Source of the DNA: Streptomyces roseochromogenus subsp. oscitans DS 12.976
GTDB taxonomy: Bacteria; Actinomycetota; Actinomycetes; Streptomycetales; Streptomycetaceae
Reading direction: 5' to 3'
Length of the DNA stretch: 16,934 nt
NCBI RefSeq assembly: GCF_000497445.1
Contig: NZ_CM002285.1
Coordinates: 6,345,842 to 6,362,775, forward strand
The position numbers and the translations under genes were made by a program. The first letter of the stretch is position 1; the number at the start of each line of letters is the position of its first letter. The notes beneath the pieces are model-generated. The model made no database searches. It had not been told where the DNA came from and worked only from the letters and a program-made list of their open reading frames with translations. Of this stretch, positions 1 through 6,484 are shown one piece after another.

Positions 1-933
1 AGCGAGGAGGCAGACGTCTGCGCGGCGGACGACACGCCGGATCTGTGGTGTCCCGCGTGTGCGGAACTGGGAAAGCCGCTGCGCGTGGTCGTCGAGGGCC
101 GGTATCGGCTGGTGCGCTGCCGCGTGTGCCGTACACAGTATTTCCGCGCCGACCCCGCGCTCGCCGGATGCGAGGGGGAGGCACCGTTCAATGAGTACTG
201 GGAGCAGTACAAGTTCGGCCTGTACGCGAGTGACGAGGTCCGGCGTGACTACGAAGAACGGTACGAGGCGATCCTCGATGAGGCGGAGCGCCTGACCGGA
301 CCCATCGACACGGTGCTCGACGTCGGATGCGGGATCGGGAATTTCGTCAGCTTCGCCCAGGCCCGCTGCGGCCGCGCCTTCGGTATCGACGTGGACGCCG
401 ATGCCGTGGCCGCGGCGCGCTCCCGTGGGCTGCGGGTCGCGCTCAGCGAGGATCTGGACGCGCTGCTGCCCGACGCCGAGGCGGACGCCGTCACGCTGTG
501 GGACGTGATCGAGCATCTCTACGATCCGCTTCCCGCGGTGAGCCGCGCCCTCGGGAAACTCCGTCCGGGCGGCGCGCTGATCTTCGAGACACCGGATGCG
601 TCGTTCCCGGTGCGTCCCGTCCTCAGGGCCGTCCATACCGCGAGCCGGGGCCGGGTCGATCTGACGCGGCACCTGTATGACTGGGAGCACAAGATCTATT
701 TCACGGCAGCCGGGATGCGCGCCATTCTGAGCCGGCTGGACTGTGAGGTGATCTCGGTGCAGCGCCCGGCGTCACCCCGGGCGGAGATGCGGGAGAACTT
801 CACGCGGCATGCGGACGCCTCGTGGCAGAGCCGCGCACTGGCTCGCGCCTGGCCACGGCTGGAGAGTGCGGCCCGCCGGGTCGGCCGGGGGAGCAAACTC
901 GTCGTCATCGCCCGGGACGCGGGCTGCGGATGA
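1..933 (+). CDS. Zinc-ribbon class I SAM-dependent methyltransferase (5' end outside window)
   Basis: The frame is open from the first base of the window, so the gene starts upstream and the GTG at 85 is not its real start. Reading from base 1, the first visible residues hold a CPAC pair (codons 17-20) and a CRVC pair (codons 40-43), spaced like an N-terminal zinc ribbon. The methyltransferase domain follows: motif I VLDVGCGIGNF begins near codon 105, GIDVD follows as the ribose-binding acidic motif, and LWDVIEHLYDP near codons 166-176 matches the Methyltransf_23/11 type. KLRPGGALIFETPD is the usual post-motif strand. The protein probably methylates a small molecule, sugar or lipid-linked substrate in the cytoplasm; the substrate is not readable. 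It converges on the GH26-like gene, with only 43 bp between the stops. Confidence 0.85.
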   Translation, partial: SEEADVCAADDTPDLWCPACAELGKPLRVVVEGRYRLVRCRVCRTQYFRADPALAGCEGEAPFNEYWEQYKFGLYASDEVRRDYEERYEAILDEAERLTGPIDTVLDVGCGIGNFVSFAQARCGRAFGIDVDADAVAAARSRGLRVALSEDLDALLPDAEADAVTLWDVIEHLYDPLPAVSRALGKLRPGGALIFETPDASFPVRPVLRAVHTASRGRVDLTRHLYDWEHKIYFTAAGMRAILSRLDCEVISVQRPASPRAEMRENFTRHADASWQSRALARAWPRLESAARRVGRGSKLVVIARDAGCG

Positions 934-976
934 GAGCGCCGGCGTCGGTCCTGGTCGTGGCACGGCCGCCGCGCGG

Positions 977-2152
977 TCAGCCGGACGCCCGGGCAGGCAG
1001 CGGATTCGGCAGCGGGTGCGGCTCGTTCGCGGGCTCGGGTGCGGCGGGGACCGGCGGATTCGGATCCTGGTCCGGGCCGCGCCGACCGGACAGCGCCGCG
1101 CGGTAGAGGGCGGACGCCCGGGGGTTGGCCGGGCACAGCCACACACCGTGCGGGCAGTAGTCGGTGATCGTGTTGTACAGCGGTTTGTGCTCGTCGATCC
1201 ACGCGAGCATCCGCAGCATGTACGTCGCGTTGTCGCCGTTGCGGAACAGGCCCCACTCGGGATACGAGATCGGCTTCTTGTGCGCCTTCGCGAAGTCGAC
1301 CTGGTCCTGCAGGCCGTAGGGCTCGGACACCTGCTGGTCGAACGAGATCCCCGCCGGCTGGTCGTAGGAGTCCATGCCGATGACGTCGACGACGTCGTCG
1401 CCGGGATAGCACTGCGGCCACGGAACGGCGTCCGCGCCCCGGTCCGGGGCGAAGTCGAACGCGAAGTGCTGCCCGGGCACCGAGCGCATGACGGTGACGA
1501 TGCGCCGCCAGTACGTCTTCCAGGCGTCCGGATCGGGGCCGCAGCGGTGGGTGTAGGTGACGCCGTTCATCTCCCAGCCGAGCACGAGGACCGTGTCCGG
1601 CACCCCGAGGCCCACGAGGTGCTCGGCGAGCGTCCGGAAGTGCTGGTCGAACTCGCCGGCCGCGCCGCGCCGCAGCACCTGCTGGACCTCCGTGTCCGGC
1701 ACATGGCCCTCGTCGCGTTCCGTCAACGGGACGTTGACCACGAGGATGCGGTCGTCCTTGGCCCGCCGCCACTGGGCCCAGTTGCCGAGGAAGCCCGGCG
1801 TGCCCTCGATGTTGCTCCACTTGTCCCCCGGCAGGTACGTGTGCCCCACGCGCACCTCGGTGTGGTCGAGCCAGTCGCTGAATCCCCGGATGCGCAGCAC
1901 ACCGAGGGGCCCGGAACTGAGGTACGCGCCGAACGCGGGCGGGCGCGGCTCCCCCGAGGAGGGACCCGTCGCCCCGTTCGCCGCGCACCCTGCGGGGACG
2001 GGAGCGGCGAACCCGGCCGCGCAGTGCTGCGCGGCCGGGTTCGCCGTGGGGCCGGACTTGATGACAGGGCTGGGAAGGACGCTCGCCGCCGCGAACACCC
2101 CGGCGGCGAGGAATGTCACTCGCCTCAGGGATCGCAGACGCTCGGACGCCAT
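977..2152 (-). CDS. Secreted glycoside hydrolase family 26-like protein (putative beta-mannanase type)
   Basis: 391 aa. The start at 2152 is supported by AAAAGGAG 7 nt upstream. Residues 1-25 look like a Sec signal (SLRR then a hydrophobic core). A low-complexity linker follows, and the catalytic part runs from about residue 72. GWEMNG at 192-197 fits the GH26 acid/base motif (E194), and SYPEWG at 296-301 fits the nucleophile motif (E299) with its usual Trp. RVGHTYLPGDKW near the start and DVIGMDSYD in the middle are typical of this actinobacterial subgroup. The last ~35 residues are a Pro-rich tail without a domain. The expected role is endo-hydrolysis of a mannan-like or self-made extracellular polysaccharide; the actual substrate is inference. 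A perfect 20-bp inverted repeat lies inside codons 36-49. The His-rich gene lies upstream on the same strand, separated by a hairpin. Confidence 0.82.
   Translation of the reverse strand: MASERLRSLRRVTFLAAGVFAAASVLPSPVIKSGPTANPAAQHCAAGFAAPVPAGCAANGATGPSSGEPRPPAFGAYLSSGPLGVLRIRGFSDWLDHTEVRVGHTYLPGDKWSNIEGTPGFLGNWAQWRRAKDDRILVVNVPLTERDEGHVPDTEVQQVLRRGAAGEFDQHFRTLAEHLVGLGVPDTVLVLGWEMNGVTYTHRCGPDPDAWKTYWRRIVTVMRSVPGQHFAFDFAPDRGADAVPWPQCYPGDDVVDVIGMDSYDQPAGISFDQQVSEPYGLQDQVDFAKAHKKPISYPEWGLFRNGDNATYMLRMLAWIDEHKPLYNTITDYCPHGVWLCPANPRASALYRAALSGRRGPDQDPNPPVPAAPEPANEPHPLPNPLPARASG
2005..2046. repeat. Perfect 20-bp inverted repeat inside the GH26-like coding sequence
   Basis: Bases 2005-2024 are the exact reverse complement of 2027-2046, with only TG between them. 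It encodes the segment TANPAAQHCAAGFA, right after the signal peptide. It would make a very stable cruciform or mRNA hairpin early in the transcript. Such long GC stems in this genome otherwise sit between genes as terminators. Confidence 0.9.
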
Positions 2153-2286
2153 TCCCTACTCCTTTTGGTGCGACTACACCCCAATTACTGGGACACAGCC
2201 ATATATACGCTCATTGCACCAATGGAGTCGGATGGCTCGACGCCGCTAGTCCACAAGGACGACCGTACGAGATGGTTTTCCGTCGG
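2153..2286 (-). promoter_or_regulatory. Upstream region of the GH26-like gene with a small inverted repeat
   Basis: On the minus strand this AT-richer stretch holds the ribosome-binding site AAAAGGAG, a TATATA tract around 2202-2207, and the inverted repeat CATTG-CAC-CAATG at 2212-2224. A promoter is likely here because a hairpin separates the gene from its upstream neighbour. No clear -35/-10 pair at 17 bp could be assigned. Confidence 0.35.
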
Positions 2287-2317
2287 CGGGTGCCGGGCGC
2301 GGGGCGTCCGGCACCCG
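2287..2317 (-). terminator. Hairpin after the His-rich protein gene
   Basis: CGGGTGCCGG (2287-2296) pairs perfectly with CCGGCACCCG (2308-2317) over an 11-nt loop, starting 6 bp past the stop codon of the minus-strand gene. There is no T run, as is common for Streptomyces terminators. Confidence 0.65.
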
Positions 2318-2322
2318 GGCGA

Positions 2323-3078
2323 CTACTGCTGGGCTGTGGTCTTGCGGCCTCGCCGGTAGAGGACGGTTCCGGCGACCAGCAGCGCGCCGCTGGCGGCGAC
2401 GGCTGCGATGGTGCCCTCGGTGCCGGTGTGGGCCATCGGCCTGTGGTGGTGGTGATGGTGGTGGTGGTGCCGGTGGTGCGGCTTCTCGGGCCTCTCCGGC
2501 GGCATGTGGTGGTGATGGTGGTGGTGCACCGGCTTGGGCTCGTGGTGGTGATGCGGGGGCTTTTCTTCGTTGCCGTAGCTCGACTCGTCGTCACCGTAGT
2601 TCGACTCGTCGTCGCCGTAGTTCGACTTGTCGTCGCCGTAGCTTTCGTGGGACGGCTTGTGGCTCGGCTTCTCGTCGTCGCCGTAGCTTTCGTGGGAGGG
2701 CTTGTGGCTCGGCTTCTCGTCGTCGCCGTAGCTTTCGTGGGAGGAGTGCTCGCTCGACTCGTCGTCGCCGTAGTCCTCGGAGGAGCTCTCGCGATGCGAC
2801 TTCGTCACATGGCCGGTGGACCAGCCGGGGGAATACGAGGACGAGAACTCCGACGCCAAGTTCTGCGCCATCTCCGTGGCGCTCTCCGCGCGCTCCATCG
2901 CCCGCATGGCGCTTGCCGCACCCGGGAAATCGGAGTCGCCGACGTCGTCCGAATAGGAGGAATACGCGTCGTCGGACGTGAACGGACCGGAGTCCGCGAA
3001 CGCCCAGGGGCTGTATACAGTCAGGACGCTCGTCGCGGCGGCGGCCACGACCAATCCCTTGGTCAGGGTGTGTCGCAC
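2323..3078 (-). CDS. Secreted polyhistidine-rich protein with C-terminal sortase-type sorting signal
   Basis: 251 aa from the GTG at 3078, chosen because a signal peptide (VRHTLTKG, then a hydrophobic run ending WAFA, cleavage about residue 28) begins there and AGAGGAAG lies about 11 nt upstream; the frame is open further upstream without coding character. The mature protein has a Ser/Asp-rich stretch, then YGDDE-type repeats at about 103-170, including two copies of a 15-residue SYGDDEKPSHKPSHE unit. A histidine-rich block follows, with runs at 176-179, 185-191 and 201-212. The C-terminus reads MAHTG (215-219), a hydrophobic segment (about 223-241) and a basic tail YRRGRK. That is the layout of a wall-sorting signal close to the LAxTG motif used by Streptomyces class E sortases. 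Inference: a wall-anchored metal-binding protein (Ni, Zn, Cu or Co). No named family was recognised. Confidence 0.8.
   Translation of the reverse strand: MRHTLTKGLVVAAAATSVLTVYSPWAFADSGPFTSDDAYSSYSDDVGDSDFPGAASAMRAMERAESATEMAQNLASEFSSSYSPGWSTGHVTKSHRESSSEDYGDDESSEHSSHESYGDDEKPSHKPSHESYGDDEKPSHKPSHESYGDDKSNYGDDESNYGDDESSYGNEEKPPHHHHEPKPVHHHHHHHMPPERPEKPHHRHHHHHHHHHRPMAHTGTEGTIAAVAASGALLVAGTVLYRRGRKTTAQQ
2641..2745 (-). repeat. 45-bp tandem repeat encoding SYGDDEKPSHKPSHE
   Basis: Units at 2641-2685 and 2686-2730 are almost identical, with a partial third copy to about 2745. A neighbouring 21-bp period around 2574-2638 encodes YGDDESN. Such repeats make strand-slippage length variants likely. 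Confidence 0.8.
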
Positions 3079-3203
3079 TCTCTTTGTCTTCCTCTCAGGG
3101 GGAGTCGAAAGGCCGGCCCTGGAGCCAGTGAAGGGGGACTGCTCCGCAGTGGGCCGCGGGGTTCCGTAGGTTCGTCGCAGGGCCGTGGTGCCGCACGGAT
3201 GCC

Positions 3204-3219
3204 GCACGTTCACACGTGC
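3204..3219. promoter_or_regulatory. Inverted repeat GCACGT-N4-ACGTGC upstream of the His-rich gene
   Basis: A perfect 6-bp inverted repeat about 126 bp upstream of the chosen start, in the 241-bp non-coding stretch 3079-3319. Its position suits an operator, but the regulator is unknown and no promoter hexamers were assigned. Confidence 0.3.
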
Positions 3220-3319
3220 CACCACTTGCAGACTGTGAACGAAATATGTACTTCCGCGGATACCTGGAAGCATGAAATGCCGGGTAATTCACTCGATCGC
3301 CCGTCTTGGCTTGACGGGC

Positions 3320-3806
3320 TCACCCGCCGTACAGGGCCTCGATCTGCTCCGCTTACGCGGTCGTCACGGCCTGTCGTTTCACCTTCAACGACGAGGTGAG
3401 CGGCCTGTTCTCCTCACTGAACTCGCCCTCGACCAGTGCGAAGGCGCGGATCGACTCGGCGTGTGAGACAGCCGTCGCTGTCCAGGGAGCCGAGGTCACC
3501 GGTGGCGAGCCGGCCGCCGGTGAGCACCGCGTCGGCGGCCGCCTCGGCGTACGAGTGTGGGAAGCGCCTCGCCGTCGGGCCGCCAGGTGCGCGGAGGTTC
3601 GGCGTGGCCGGCCGTGCCGGCGGCGACCGTCTCGGCGATGACGAAACGGGCGCCGGAGTCGCGCACGATCCACTCCACCTGCTCGGCCGAAGAGGTGGCG
3701 CAGACGGGGACGCTCTGGCCACCGGCGGCCAGAGCGCGAAGTCCAGGACCGTCCACTCGTAACGGGTGCGAGACATCACGGCGACGCGCCGCCCGATTTC
3801 ATCGGC
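3320..3806 (-). pseudogene. Decayed long-chain fatty acid-CoA ligase (AMP-dependent synthetase) remnant
   Basis: Fragments of one acyl-CoA synthetase appear in order on the minus strand but in different frames. GRRVAVMSRTRYEWTVLDFALW comes first. A one-base deletion near 3718 (TGGCC where TGGGCC would keep the frame) shifts it to AAGGQSVPVCATSSAEQVEWIVRDSGARFVIAET. Most of the enzyme is then missing. Another frame gives GGRLATGDLGSLDSDGCLT, the A8-like region, and a last frame gives IRAFALVEGEFSEENR and LKVKRQAVTTA. An in-frame TAA follows before AEQIEALYGG and the ancestral TGA at 3320. Intact relatives are about 600 aa; roughly 150 codons remain. The gene is dead: the nucleotide-binding core is gone. 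Bases 3807-4030 beyond it hold nothing I recognise. Confidence 0.85.
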
Positions 3807-4030
3807 GGGTGGTTGACATCCCTGCGTACGCCTATGACGGCCCCTCAGTCAGCTTGGTCGGGAGCCAACTTGCTCACGCGCAACAGAAGCTCAACGGCGC
3901 CGCAAGCAGCGGCGGCCACGTTCGAGGGACGTCGCGGCGCGTCCCCTGATCGTGTGGAGCCCCGGCCGCCCTCCTCCGGTCGGGTGAGCGCACACCGGGC
4001 CGCCCCGTCGCCGATCGGTAGGGTCGCGCG

Positions 4031-4678
4031 GTGACCTCAACCCCCGGTGACACGCCTCCGTCCCGCCCCGCAGACCCGGGCACCCCCGCCCGGCCCGCGC
4101 CGGCGGCGGGCGCCGGCCGCGGCTTCGCGCTGCTCCTGGTGCTCACGGGCGCGGCCGGACTGCTGGCCTCCTGGGTCATCACCATCGACAAGCTCAAGCT
4201 GCTCCAGAACCCGAACTTCACGCCGGGCTGCAGCCTCAATCCGGTGGTGTCCTGCGGCAGCGTCATGAAGAGCCCGCAGGCCTCGGTCTTCGGCTTTCCC
4301 AACCCGATGCTCGGCCTGGTCGCCTACGGCATCGTGATCTGCGTCGGCATCAGCCTGCTGGCCGGCGCCGCCTTCCCGCGCTGGTACTGGCTGATCTTCG
4401 ACGCGGGCTGTCTGTTCGGGGTCGGGTTCGTGTCCTGGCTGCAGTTCGAGTCGCTGTACCGGATCAACGCGCTGTGCCTGTGGTGCGCTCTGGCCTGGGT
4501 CGCCACGATCCTGATGTTCTGGTACGTCACCTCGTTCGCCGTACGGCACCGGTTCCTGCCCGCGCCGGGCCCGCTGCGGGCGTTCTTCGCCGAGTTCACC
4601 TGGGTACTGCCGCTGCTGCACATCGCGGTCGTCGGCATGCTGATCCTGACCCGCTGGTGGGACTTCTGGACCAGCTGA
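4031..4678 (+). CDS. Vitamin K epoxide reductase (VKOR) family membrane protein
   Basis: 215 aa from a GTG. The first 30 residues are a Pro/Ala-rich cytoplasmic tail, followed by about five membrane helices (approximately 31-50, 95-113, 118-138, 148-170 and 188-207). The family hallmarks are present: the loop cysteine pair C67 and C75 in CSLNPVVSC, and the active-site CxxC, C149-LW-C152, at the start of a late helix. Bacterial VKOR homologues reoxidise a DsbA-like thioredoxin-fold partner and pass electrons to quinone, so it probably drives disulfide formation outside the membrane. Several cysteine-paired secreted proteins are encoded in this window, which fits, but no DsbA-like partner is visible here. 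It stands alone, with a 146-bp gap before melC1. Confidence 0.9.
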   Translation: MTSTPGDTPPSRPADPGTPARPAPAAGAGRGFALLLVLTGAAGLLASWVITIDKLKLLQNPNFTPGCSLNPVVSCGSVMKSPQASVFGFPNPMLGLVAYGIVICVGISLLAGAAFPRWYWLIFDAGCLFGVGFVSWLQFESLYRINALCLWCALAWVATILMFWYVTSFAVRHRFLPAPGPLRAFFAEFTWVLPLLHIAVVGMLILTRWWDFWTS

Positions 4679-4723
4679 GTCGTCCGGCTCCGGCGGCCGG
4701 TCCGCCGCGGCCCCGGCGGGCGC

Positions 4724-4768
4724 GTCACCGGTCCGGCGGTCACCGGTCCGGCCGCACGGCGGTGACCG
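4724..4768 (+). terminator. Direct repeat and hairpin between the VKOR gene and melC1
   Basis: A 14-nt direct repeat GTCACCGGTCCGGC occurs at 4724-4737 and 4739-4752. CGGTCACC (4737-4744) pairs with GGTGACCG (4761-4768), with an inner GCCG-CA-CGGC stem. It may terminate the VKOR transcript or fold in the melC1 leader; the distance suits either. Confidence 0.4.
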
Positions 4769-4824
4769 GGAGGGCCACCCGGCGGTTACCGCCTCGGACA
4801 ACCGAACCGGACGAGGAGTGAACG

Positions 4825-5331
4825 ATGGTTCCAGGTGTCGGCGGAGCGCCGGTGGGCGGGCAGAGCGGCACGCCGGCCGCGGACGGAGCGCGGCCCCGGG
4901 GCAGCACACGGCGGGACGTGACGCGGAGACTGTTCTCCTCGGCGCTCGTCGTGGCGCTCGCCCCGGTGACCGCGGCCTGCGCACGGCGAGCCGAGCATGC
5001 CCCGGACGACGGCCGACGGGCCACCGCCTTCGACGAGACCTACCGAGGCCGCCACATCCGCGGCGTCGAGGTGCACCCCGCCGAGCGGGCCGCCGTCGCC
5101 GGCGCCCAGTGGAAGGTCACGATCGACGGCCACCCGCTGCATCTGATGCGCCGGGCCGACGGCAGCTGGCTGAGCATGATCGACCACTACCGCTCGTACC
5201 CGACCGCGCTCGCCGCGGCCCGCGGGGCGGTCGACGAACTGGGCCCCAAGGAGCAGCTGCACGATCTGGCACCGGGGCCGATGGGCGGCGGGCCGATGCA
5301 CATGGGGGGCGGCAATGGCGTACACGCGTAA
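4825..5331 (+). CDS. melC1: Tyrosinase cofactor / copper chaperone MelC1 (caddie protein)
   Basis: 168 aa, ATG at 4825 with GAGGAG about 9 nt upstream. The N-terminus carries a twin-arginine signal (RRDVTRRLF at 29-37, then a hydrophobic core to about residue 51), as expected because MelC2 has no signal and leaves the cell bound to MelC1. The family core is clear: FDETYRGRHIRGVEV, WKVTIDGHPLHLMRRADGSWLSMIDHY and the YPTALAAARGAVDELG helix. Histidines suited to copper delivery include H103 and H106, plus a His/Met-rich tail PMHMGGGNGVHA. The gene overlaps melC2 by 17 bp, so translation is probably coupled and the two proteins are made in a fixed ratio. It is slightly longer than usual because of an extended N-terminal region before the twin arginines. 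Confidence 0.95.
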   Translation: MVPGVGGAPVGGQSGTPAADGARPRGSTRRDVTRRLFSSALVVALAPVTAACARRAEHAPDDGRRATAFDETYRGRHIRGVEVHPAERAAVAGAQWKVTIDGHPLHLMRRADGSWLSMIDHYRSYPTALAAARGAVDELGPKEQLHDLAPGPMGGGPMHMGGGNGVHA

Positions 5332-6181
5332 GAACATCACCCGGCTGACCGCCACCGAGCGGCGCCGGTTCGTGGGCGCTCTGCTGGACATCAAACGCAG
5401 CGGTGAGTACGACGAGTTCGTGCGGATGCACATCGACTACAACACCCCCGACGGTGAAAGCGGGCTGCGCACCGCTCACATGGCGCCCTCCTTCCTGCCC
5501 TGGCACCGCAAGCTCCTGCTGGACCTGGAGCGGGCGCTGCGCCGAGTGGACGATTCGGTGACGGTGCCGTACTGGGACTGGACCCGCGACCGCTCGACCA
5601 CCGCGCTGCCGTGGACCGATGACCTGCTCGGCGGCAACGGGCGGCGCTCGGACCGGCAGGTGATGACCGGCCCGTTCGCCTACCGGGCCGGCCGCTGGAA
5701 GCTCACCGAGAACGTGACCGACCGGGAGTACCTCACCCGCGACCTCGGCCGAGCCCGCGACCCGATCGAGCTGCCGACCGCCAAGGACCTGGAGCCGGCG
5801 CTCGCCGATCCGGTCTACGACACGGCGCCCTGGGACTCGACGGTCACCAGGGGATTCCGCAACAAGCTGGAGGGATGGGGGCCGGGCCAGGGCAAGGTCT
5901 CCTGGCGCAACCACAACCGGGTGCACCGCTGGATCGGCGGGGTGATGGTCGGCGGCGCCGCCGTCAACGACCCCGTCTTCTGGCTGCACCACTCCTTCGT
6001 CGATCTGCAGTGGACCCGCTGGCAGCAGCGCCACCGCAACCACCGCTACCTCCCGGCCGACCCGCCGGGCGAGCGCGACGCCCAGTACGACCGGGTCGTC
6101 GCCCGGCACGAGCAACTGCCGCCGTGGGACGTGACACCGGACGAGCTGGAGGACATGAGCGGGATCTACCGGTACGAGTGA
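5315..6181 (+). CDS. melC2: Tyrosinase (monophenol monooxygenase) MelC2
   Basis: 288 aa type-3 copper enzyme that hydroxylates tyrosine and oxidises the catechol to a quinone, giving melanin. CuA ligands are H39 (MHIDYN), H55 (AHMAP) and H64 (LPWHRKLLL). CuB ligands are H200 and H204 (NHNRVH) and H226 (FWLHH, the second His, placed four residues after F222). PYWDWT and DPVFWLHHSFVDLQW are family signatures. There is no signal peptide, consistent with piggyback export by MelC1. It is about 15 residues longer than the well-studied Streptomyces enzymes (about 273 aa), partly in the loop between the CuA and CuB sites. All copper ligands are present, so it should be active. Transcription ends at the terminator about 40 bp downstream. 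Confidence 0.97.
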   Translation: MAYTRKNITRLTATERRRFVGALLDIKRSGEYDEFVRMHIDYNTPDGESGLRTAHMAPSFLPWHRKLLLDLERALRRVDDSVTVPYWDWTRDRSTTALPWTDDLLGGNGRRSDRQVMTGPFAYRAGRWKLTENVTDREYLTRDLGRARDPIELPTAKDLEPALADPVYDTAPWDSTVTRGFRNKLEGWGPGQGKVSWRNHNRVHRWIGGVMVGGAAVNDPVFWLHHSFVDLQWTRWQQRHRNHRYLPADPPGERDAQYDRVVARHEQLPPWDVTPDELEDMSGIYRYE

Positions 6182-6221
6182 GGCCGGTCCGCGGGAGCCG
6201 CCACGCGGCAAGAGCCCGAAG

Positions 6222-6252
6222 AGCCCCCGCCCGCACGACGCCGGGGGCTTTT
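6222..6252 (+). terminator. Rho-independent terminator after melC2
   Basis: AGCCCCCG (6222-6229) pairs with CGGGGGCT (6242-6249) and is followed by a T run (6249-6252). Confidence 0.88.
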
Positions 6253-6356
6253 CGGTCACGTACGACGATTCCGTCAACTCAGCCTTTTTCTGCGCCTGTT
6301 CAGTCGGCATGCCGGTCGACAGCGGTCGTACCGCACCGCGTTGCCGGCCTCGATCA

Positions 6357-6384
6357 CCTCGAACGTTCGCTTCGCCGTTCGAGG
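6357..6384 (+). promoter_or_regulatory. Inverted repeat CCTCGAACG-N10-CGTTCGAGG upstream of the condensation-domain gene
   Basis: A perfect 9-bp inverted repeat with a 10-nt spacer. It lies about 100 bp before the chosen start, in the 303-bp gap 6182-6484 that otherwise holds only the melC2 terminator and the ribosome-binding site. The half-site spacing, about two turns of DNA, suits a dimeric repressor. No promoter hexamers are confidently seen. Confidence 0.45.
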
Positions 6385-6484
6385 CATCACACGTCCCGCT
6401 GAAATGCCGGCGACACGGCAACCGCCGCCCGGTGCGTGGCTCTCCGCTGATCAAGTCTGGGTCTTCTGCGAAGGAGACGCCCCT

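Noticed and set aside
809..2359. A 516-codon plus-strand frame across the GH26-like gene
   Set aside because: It is antisense to a gene with clear catalytic motifs, signal peptide and ribosome-binding site; its composition is that of a shadow frame.
2978..3169. A 63-codon plus-strand frame
   Set aside because: It is antisense to the signal peptide of the His-rich protein; no ribosome-binding site or domain.
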